64,000 nt of DNA from Lamellibrachia columna (taxonomy: Eukaryota; Annelida; Polychaeta; Sabellida; Siboglinidae), in contig OY759270.1 of NCBI GenBank assembly GCA_963662155.1, forward strand, positions 53,476,374 through 53,540,373, written 5' to 3'. Below, piece by piece: positions 26,229 to 35,838 of the stretch. The notes beneath the pieces were generated by a model. The model saw nothing but the letters and a program-made list of their open reading frames with translations, had not been told where the DNA came from and did no database searches. Positions within the stretch are counted from its first letter, which is position 1. Each line of letters begins with the position of its first letter. The position numbers and the translations under genes were made by a program.

Positions 26229-29200
26229 TATTATTACGATGTAGACAATGTGTTTATGATGAGGACATCAATCAGTTACTGAAATGTTTCAATGCATGTC
26301 ATTACGCAAACATACATGTACGCTCGCTTGCACGCACGCTATTTTTGATGGTGCATTGTATTTTAATCGGCATACATGTTAAACACTGTCAATACGTTTT
26401 TTTTTTCAAATATACGTTTTTCACGTTAATTATTGGGGCGTATCGGTTATGTTATGTTTAAATTACTTTAATCGACTCATTGTGTATCACTCGAGTTTGG
26501 TGCAGATAGCTACAAAAAGTCTATTTTAAAATGTTAGGTAATTTTAAAGATATTATGTCATAAACCCAAAGTATTGTTAACAGTTTGCGTAGTCTACTAT
26601 AAACAAATATAGAAACAAAATGTGTATGTGTTTTGAAAAACCTCTGTAGCCATGTGTCAAACCAATTTTCAATGAATTTGATCAACCCATTTCAAAGATA
26701 CCAGGGTACAAACACCAAACAATCCAAAATGGCCGCCATTTCCATAGCGACCAATTCAAAAATAATAATATCCCTATTGTTTCTATATTTTCATTAATGA
26801 GACGTTCATTTTTTTAAGTAAAAAAACCAATACCTTCGGCGACAGGTTCGTTATGGTGCAGACGAAAATAATACAAAATTGCCTTCAATGTTTACAGTGA
26901 TATATTTTGACATATTTTGAAATAATTATATGACATTATGGTGTTATGTTGACAACCGGGAGAAAGCATATACGCGCTTTAGTTCTGTAAAAAAATGAAT
27001 TGTTGACACAAAAGATTGACCGTGAATCGAGTTTCGTGCTTCACCAGCAGTTGGGACATGTCTACCAGATGAACCGATTATAATTTAGCACCGTTGCAAC
27101 GATTCTGATTCGCCGCGATATTTGGTCTCCGTTATGACGTAGACCTAAAAGTGGGGATAAATTTGATATGCCTATAACGAAAAAAACAGTTGCACTTTAC
27201 TCATATAAATAATGTGTAATATAATATAAATATAAAATATAATATATAATATAAATATATATATATATATATATCACCTCTGCACGTGTTCAAGTTTTAA
27301 AATATAAAATGCTAGACTAAGCCGCATGTATGTTGGTCAAAGACGGATATCTGACCGTGGACAAGTTAAGCCAGTCGTACACTGGCGTCTCGTTAAGACG
27401 CTACAGTCTAGTTGCAATCATTGGTGATTTTCGAGCGCGTACACTCACGACTCTTAGACGATTGTCGCGCACCGCCGCACACTGACAACTCGACTGTCGA
27501 CGACCCGCCACAATCGACACAACAAACTGCATGTGCGAGCGCCCTCTAGTGTTTACTTTTGTCATGATAACAATAACTATAGGATCCGTGTTTAACAAAA
27601 ATGTGGCATTTTGGGGGAGCATCTGGTCAAAGTCCACAGAAAAATGGCGCCTTTGTTGAGAAAGCAAGTGACAGCATTTTCGTTAGCTATATACACCGCT
27701 ATCAGACGACGTCGAGAGAAAAGTAAACGTTGTAGGAAAGGAAGGCGGTGGGCCGCACCCCATATCGAGGAGCGAGCAGAGCAAGTGGCGTTCGTCAACC
27801 TTGACACAGGACTCCGGGAAAACAGGGAAGATGTATATCGAAATTTCATACGCATGCCACCGTATACTTTCGACTGGATGCTGGCGTTGGTCACGTCGAT
27901 TATCATCAATGAAGACACTCGGCTACGGACAGCAATCTTGCCTGCAGAACAGCTGACCATCACACTGAGGTTTCTGGCCATCTGACTTCCTGTGGCGGTG
28001 CGAATACCCTTTCGAGGTTGTGGTGTACAACAGTGGCTCCACCCGCCACAGTTCTACCAGTTCTGCCTCATTCTCCTCCATATACCAGGTCGCCATTTCG
28101 ATGCTTGGAACTCACTATGAGCGTATGGTGGCACGCAACAAAATGGCGACCTTTTATTGGCCAACGGGTTCCCTGCAGTCGAGTCGCGTCGTAAGTAGCG
28201 CGCACACTGGCGACTGGCAGTTGAGTCGGCGATCCGGGTGCGGACAAAACTCCCTTGATTCGAGTCTTAACGAGTCGGCGACCGGGAGTTGTAGTCGCGG
28301 GTTCCGTGTTCACTGACAATTCAACTGTCTAAGACTGTCTGCGACAAAGCAAAAACCAGTCGCCAATGTACACTGGGCATTATTGTGAGGATATTTGAAT
28401 ACATTCGTTGAGTAAAACATATATGAATAATTGCATTTACCTCATAATTGATATGCATATCTTCAAGGGATTGACCTTTGATATGACATAGAGAGGGAAA
28501 TGTTGGGTTGTAAAGCACAATGGGACACGAGAAAAGGCTGTGGACATGAAGTTTCACATTACTGAAGGATGACACATATAAGAGGCACAATGTGGTATGA
28601 AATTATGTATTATTAAGCACACGATATTATTTGCAGTAAAATATCGCCACATGTTCAGGAGGACGGGTGAAACCAAAATTCTGACTTTGGCGTGTTTGTG
28701 TTTCTAGATGTGTGTATCACATTTCCTATTTCCAAGAATACATAGCGCAAGCACAGTTTCTCCATAATACACGCATGGTGTTGAAGTTAGACTTGCTAAA
28801 AGCAACATTGTGATTTTTACTAAATAATAGCCATGCTGTAAAGCAAAGATGTCTCAAACAATTGTGTTCGTATAGGAAAACTCTATAGATATGAAGCTTA
28901 CAAAGTTGGCATGGTGGCAACAGGTGGCAACAGGTGGCAACAGGTGGCAACAGGTGGCAACATGTTTGTCCATGTCCAATGTGTCCAATGAAACAAGTAT
29001 TGTCAGGTTGTAATCTACGGTATGACCATTCATCACTGTCGTGTTAATTGCGTAATATTTCTTCCACACACCATTATATATGGTACTTTCTTCATTCGCC
29101 AGGTGACGCTCTGATAGATTTTCCGTCCCTGTGGAAAAACAACCGAGCGAGATCATTAATTCTTACAGGTAAGTTGATATCACGTGATGGAAACAGGCTT

Positions 29201-32200
29201 GTATTGGTAAAATAATGTTTATGATGTTGTGAAATATAGGATGTTAGTAATTCGACGGCTAATAGAGGTAAACACTACGGCTGACACCAGGTGGCGCGCA
29301 GAGAGGTTATGTATAATTAAAATGTATAATTGAAACGTCCGAATTATCTTATTTTTTTGGTTCTCAAAGTACATTTAACTTGACAATGTGATATGTAATT
29401 TTTTTTTTGTCGCTGTAGTTAGTATATTTACCGTCAGAGTTTACATAACACGTGATTTCGACGGAGCAACAAATCACCCAGTAAAAACAGTTATACTTCA
29501 CCTATATATTTCATTTTTAAAAGATTTATTGGTAGCTCTGTTATTGCAGTACAGCGGTACCTATATACGTCATTTAACTAGCATATTTTAATCCATCGTC
29601 AAACCGTGTACTTTCGAAACTATTAAGATGTGAAAGATCACAACAGTAACACGTTTTATTCATAAGTTGGTGAGGGTTTATGTACCATTCCAATACACCG
29701 CTTGAAAATACCATTACCGAATTTATTGTGGTAACAAATTTATTGAAGACAAAATAAAATACATGCACATTTTTTTGTGATGTAATATTTAAAAATGTAA
29801 TTTCTGCACACAAATAATAGTTCATTTGAAACGTAACACTTGAGTAAAGGAAATTATATATATAAAATATATAAAGTATTGGCATTAGTAAATGACGAAT
29901 ATAGGCACGCTCCACTGTACGCGTTGCCTTGATTAATTGTTCAATACACGTATCGTGAACGTCCCCTTACCCCTTCTGGGGGAAACAATCGACACCAAGG
30001 CGGCCATTTTCACCTGTAATCGCCCCTAGAGCCTTGGCCGCGGCCCACGCTTATGTAACGAAACACGAAATGCTACCAAACACCGCAGAGTCGCAATGTG
30101 CATGTCTAAGCTCACGTTCCTGTCAAAACTATTGATTCGCATGACGTAGCAATCCGATCGAGGCCCGGATATCCCGTATTGACTGACATCTTGCCCCAGG
30201 GCTCAGTGATTTTGTTATGACAGTTAAATCCAAAGTGAGTCAACGACAGGTGTTTTCCATTTCCCTGCGTGGGATCGTTGACTTCCCCTGACATTCGTCG
30301 AGACGAGAACTTCTCGAATGATGGCCAGACAGTGTTGCACGTCCCACACACGTTCATACTTGCAACATTGTATGGCAATAATTCATTGTCCAAATGTGCC
30401 CAGTGCCAACGAACAATCAGTTGTCTACCATGCAGAGAAAGAGCACATATTTGTGATGAATGTCAGTCGTTGCTAAAGCTAACCATTTACCGATGTTCCC
30501 TGCCAACAGTCACATCCAAACTGTCGCACGTTTTCGCATCTTCTAGCCATTGACCTGTTGGCTTTTATGGTTACATCAAGTCGTTACTATGGTAATCGAA
30601 TTGTGGATAAACGCATGCATAATGTGCGAAACCCGGAATGGGTCGGGACAGAGGGAAACCAATAATGACGGGTGCGTGAACCCTGTTGCTGGCAGGCCTG
30701 CATAATGTTAGTTACTTCAACTGTAGTTACTTCAATTGTAAACATGTAAACAAACATTCTGTTTCCTGTCGTTTCAGCCATCTCGATCAGGCCAACACAC
30801 GGGACGATTGAGAAGCAGATACTACAAAATTGGAGCCGATTAATACAATTTCATACGAGGTCCGCCGACACCCGCGCGTTCGAGCCAAATAGGTCGCTTA
30901 GAAGGTCACGCCGACCCAGTTCTACAGAAAGACAGGTAAACGTCCTAGTGAACTAGTGGTGATGCCTATATGCCATCCTTGGTGGATTCATACGAACAAA
31001 CGTTGAGTTTAACCTTGTCTCAGTAATTACACCCACTAATGATATACGATTTGGCGATTAAATAAAATGTGCCAGTTTTACAACATATAATATATAGTAT
31101 AGATATATAATATATAGTATAGATATATAATATATAGTATATATATATAATATATAGTATAGATATATAATATATAGTATAGATATATAATATATAGTAT
31201 AGATATATAATATATAGTATAGATATATAATATAGAGCTCGCATTACGGCGTTAACAGACTGAACAACATATCTTCAAATTTATAGGTGAAAAAGTAATT
31301 GTTTTTATTGGGTGATTTACAGATCTCTCAAATGTCCGTTTCATTCAATTTCTGACGGTAAATAAGCTACATAAATAAAGGCATAAAATATAATATTTCT
31401 AATTTAGATGTACTCAATGTACCTGCACATACCTGCACATACCTGCACATACCTGCACATAATTGGGGCATTTTAAATATACGAACCCCAACTTGCTAAG
31501 TATCAATTAACCTATGACAATCTTTGTACACACCCTTTGTACACACTCTTGATGTTGCAGCTTACTACGGCTGGTGTTATAATGCAGCGTATTTGTGTGT
31601 GGACAATAAATAGCAATTTCGGATATAATATAGCAAATCAAGCGCGTATTCTCATATTCGCTAAAATCTACAGTGACAAAAAATATAATCGGAGTATGTT
31701 TGTTAAAATGAAACAATAACTGGAATTGTTTTCTTTGTTTCCTGTCCATTTGGAATTAAATCTTATGTTTAGTCGAAAATATGTTTACATTACGACAGGC
31801 ATACCTATTACGGTACGACATGAAATGTTGTTGAACCGTTGACACAAACGGTGCCATTATTTGTCACATGTGCAGCCAGTTCCGAACAAACGAGGCTTTG
31901 CTGATCAGGACCAGTCAGTGTGTCCCTCGGCCGCAGAGTGGCGCCAGCTTTATACAGCAAAGGATATGAACGACACGAGCGTGGAGGTATGTCAGAGGGT
32001 GTAGGAATCGTCGGCTATTCTTGAATTGGTTACGAAAATATTGTAATAAATATGTCAGTTAGACAAACTAGCAAGTCAAATCAAGTATCAAGTCAATTAC
32101 ATCAAAGTCCAAGTCAAGTATCCAGTCATCTTTCTAAATTCCTAGTCAAATCCTTAGTCACAAAGGTTCACCAATCGCCATGTTGTTGTGGTTTGTCTGC

Positions 32201-35200
32201 GGTAAGCTTGTGTTGTGTTGCCATTTTCCGAGGCATGCCTTTGCCCGTCCTGTCTCAGTGGCTAGATATTTGCCCGTCCCGTCTCAGTGGCTAGATTTTT
32301 GCCCGTCCCGTCTCAGTGGCTAGATCTTTGCCCGTCCCGTCACAGTGGCTAGATCTTTGCCCGTCCCGTCACAGTGGCTAGATCTTTGCCCGTCCCGTCA
32401 CAGTGGCTAGATCTTTGCACGTCCCGTCACAGTGGCTAGATCTTTGCCCGTCCCGTCACAGTGGCTAGATCTTTGCACGTCCCGTCACAGTGGCTAGATC
32501 TTTGCACGTCCCGTCACAGTGGCTAGATCTTTGCCCGTCCCGTCACAGTGGCTAGATCTTTGTCCGTCCCGTCACAGTGGCTAGATCTTTGCACGTCCCG
32601 TCACAGTGGCTAGATCTTTGCACGTCCCGTCACAGTGGCTAGATCTTTGCACGTCCCGTCACAGTGACTAGATCTTTGCACGTCCCGTCACAGTGGCTAG
32701 ATCTTTGCACGTCCCGTCACAGTGGCTAGATCTTTGCACGTCCCGTCACAGTGGCTAGATCTTTGCCCGTCCCGTCACAGTGGCTAGATCTTTGCCCGTC
32801 CCGTCACAGTGGCTAGATCTTTGGACGTCCCGTCACAGTGGCTAGATCTTTGCACGTCCCGTCACAGTGGCTAGATCTTTGCCCGTCCCGTCACAGTGGC
32901 TAGATCTTTGCACGTCCCATCACAGTGTGGCTAGATCTTTGCACGTCCCGTCACAGTGGCTAGATCTTTGCACGTCCCGTCACAGTGGCTAGATCTTTGC
33001 ACGTCCCGTCACAGTGGCTAGATCTTTGCACGTCCCGTCACAGTGGCTAGATCTTTTGCCCGTCCCGTCACAGTGGCTAGATCTTTGCCCGTCCCGTCTC
33101 AGTGGCTAGATTTTTGCCCGTCCCGTCTCAGTGGCTAGATTTTTGCCCGTCCCGTCACAGTGGCTAGATCTTTGCCCGTCCCGTCACAGTGGCTAGATCT
33201 TTGCACGTCCCGTCACAGTGGCTAGATCTTTGCACGTCCCGTCACAGTGGCTAGATCTTTGCCTGTCCCGTCTCAGTGGCTAGATCTTTGCACGTCCCGT
33301 CACAGTGGCTAGATCTTTGCACGTCCCGTCACAGTGGCTAGATCTTTGCACGTCCCGTCACAGTGGCTAGATCTTTGGACGTCCCGTCACAGTGGCTAGA
33401 TCTTTGCACGTCCCGTCACAGTGGCTAGATCTTTGCCCGTCCCGTCACAGTGGCTAGATCTTTGCACGTCCCATCACAGTGTGGCTAGATCTTTGCACGT
33501 CCCGTCACAGTGGCTAGATCTTTGCACGTCCCGTCACAGTGGCTAGATCTTTGCACGTCCCGTCACAGTGGCTAGATCTTTGCCCGTCCCGTCACAGTGG
33601 CTAGATCTTTGCCCGTCCCGTCACAGTGGCTAGATCTTTGGACGTCCCGTCACAGTGGCTAGATCTTTGCACGTCCCGTCACAGTGGCTAGATCTTTGCC
33701 CGTCCCGTCACAGTGGCTAGATCTTTGCACGTCCCATCACAGTGTGGCTAGATCTTTGCACGTCCCATCACAGTGGCTAGATCTTTGCACGTCCCGTCAC
33801 AGTGGCTAGATCTTTGCACGTCCCGTCACAGTGGCTAGATCTTTGCACGTCCCGTCACAGTGGCTAGATCTTTTGTCCGTCCCGTCACAGTGGCTAGATC
33901 TTTGCCCGTCCCGTCTCAGTGGCTAGATTTTTGCCCGTCCCGTCTCAGTGGTTAGATTTTTGCCCGTCCCGTCACAGTGGCTAGATCTTTGCCCGTCCCG
34001 TCACAGTGGCTAGATCTTTGCACGTCCCGTCACAGTGGCTAGATCTTTGCACGTCCCGTCACAGTGGCTAGATCTTTGCCTGTCCCGTCTCAGTGGCTAG
34101 ATCTTTGCACGTCCCGTCACAGTGGCTAGATCTTTGCACGTCCCATTCACAGTGGCTAGATCTTTGGACGTCCCGTCACAGTGGCTAGATCTTTGCACGT
34201 CCCGTCACAGTGGCTAGATCTTTGCCCGTCCCGTCACAGTGGCTAGATCTTTGCACGTCCCATCACAGGGTGGCTAGATCTTTGCACGTCCCGTCACAGT
34301 GGCTAGATCTTTGCACGTCCCGTCACAGTGGCTAGATCTTTGCACGTCCCGTCACAGTGGCTAGATCTTTGCACGTCCCGTCACAGTGGCTAGATCTTTT
34401 GCCCGTCCCGTCACAGTGGCTAGATCTTTGCCCGTCCCGTCTCAGTGGCTAGATTTTTGCCCGTCCCGTCACAGTGGCTAGATCTTTGCCCGTCCCGTCA
34501 CAGTGGCTAGATCTTTGCACGTCCCGTCACAGTGGCTAGATCTTTGCACGTCCCGTCACAGTGGCTAGATCTTTGCACGTCCCGTCACAGTGGCTAGATC
34601 TTTGCACGTCCCGTCACAGTGGCTAGATCTTTGCACGTCCCGTCTCAGTGGCTAGATCTTTGCCCGTCCCGTCACAGTGGCTAGATCTTTGCACGTCCCG
34701 TCACAGTGGCTATATATTTGCACGTCCCGTCACAGTGGCTAGATCTTTGCACGTCCCGTCTCAGTGGCTAGATCTTTGCACGTCCCGTCTCAGTGGCTAG
34801 ATCTTCCAACTGTGTATGGATCGTCCAGTCGTCAGCAACAGAGGAGGTAGGACAATGTCTACCCCGCGATCTCATTTCGTTGACTGCGTCTGGTCAATGT
34901 AGGGCCACATTCTTATGGTTGTCTTTGTTCGGCCAAACCCTGTGTGCAGTGATCGCCAGCAAATCCATGGTTGGTCGGACCCTGCCGGATTCCGCTGGTA
35001 CTAACCCCATGTTGACGACTGCTGGTGTGTTTAGTAGTTGTCTCGTCCATATTCAGTGTAGTGCACGGAGCTGGACGATGACATCAGTTCTTTCCGGGAC
35101 TTCAGTTGGTTCGCAGCAGTTACATGGTTGTGCAGTTGAAGCTTTGTGTCGGCCATTCGCGATCTTGCGGAAACGCATGATTCACGAATGATAAAAAATG

Positions 35201-35802
35201 CTTCGCAATGTGTTTGTCCGTTGAATTGCAAATGACGGAGATTTCAATCTACGGAACGGAGATTTTGGGGCTATGTCAAAATGACGGAGACTACGTACGA
35301 ATGACAGTTGATGTGTATGTTGTAGTTCAACATATAAAACTGTTGTGAACTGTGTAACAAGTAATATGGAGGTAACACTGTTCACTGGCGGTGTGCGACG
35401 TGTTCAGTACTGACCCCCGACACAAGACAATGTAAGCTACATTGTACAGATGTCACCTGCCTCAGCAATGTAAGCTACATTGTACAGATGTCACCTGCCT
35501 CACCTGAACGTGTGTTACGCAGGTTTTCCAGCCGAACGCTCTCAGCTCGTCAGAGCTCAAACACCAACAATGGTTCTACACAGTGATGTGCGACAATGAG
35601 GCTCTGACGTCAGTGAGGGACTGTCGCAACTGCTGCATGGGAATCGACCATACGAGGTATTCCATAGTTCCTCTTCTGGAAACGGGAGCGTTGAATTTGT
35701 TTGCGGATTTTTTATTTCCATATACCAAATTTGAGTGTAGCAACATTTCATGAAGTCAGTGCGCAGCATGTGTGTGTAACATCGGAGCAATGTATGTATG
35801 TG

Positions 35803-35838
<36 letters not shown>

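Larger units (their letters stand above)
11111..29102 (+). other. Neurotrophin intron 1 (18 kb), repeat-filled
   Basis: The intron runs from GTAAGT at 11,111 to CAG at 29,100-29,102, if exons 1 and 2 are correctly linked. It holds SINEs, the 38-bp satellite, a Harbinger element, a foldback and several microsatellites, listed separately. I saw no further exon that I could support. Confidence 0.45.

Noticed and set aside
30112..30553. Frames of 93-94 codons with CxxC pairs in neurotrophin intron 2
   Set aside because: Frames on both strands overlap, no zinc-finger spacing matches a known domain, and no splice sites fit.
32235..34806. CRISPR-like regular array
   Set aside because: Units are contiguous 29-mers without unique spacers, inside an intron of an animal gene. 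The same applies to the other arrays.
34793..35191. 132-codon frame in neurotrophin intron 4
   Set aside because: It begins inside the satellite, has no recognisable domain, and is out of phase with the gene.
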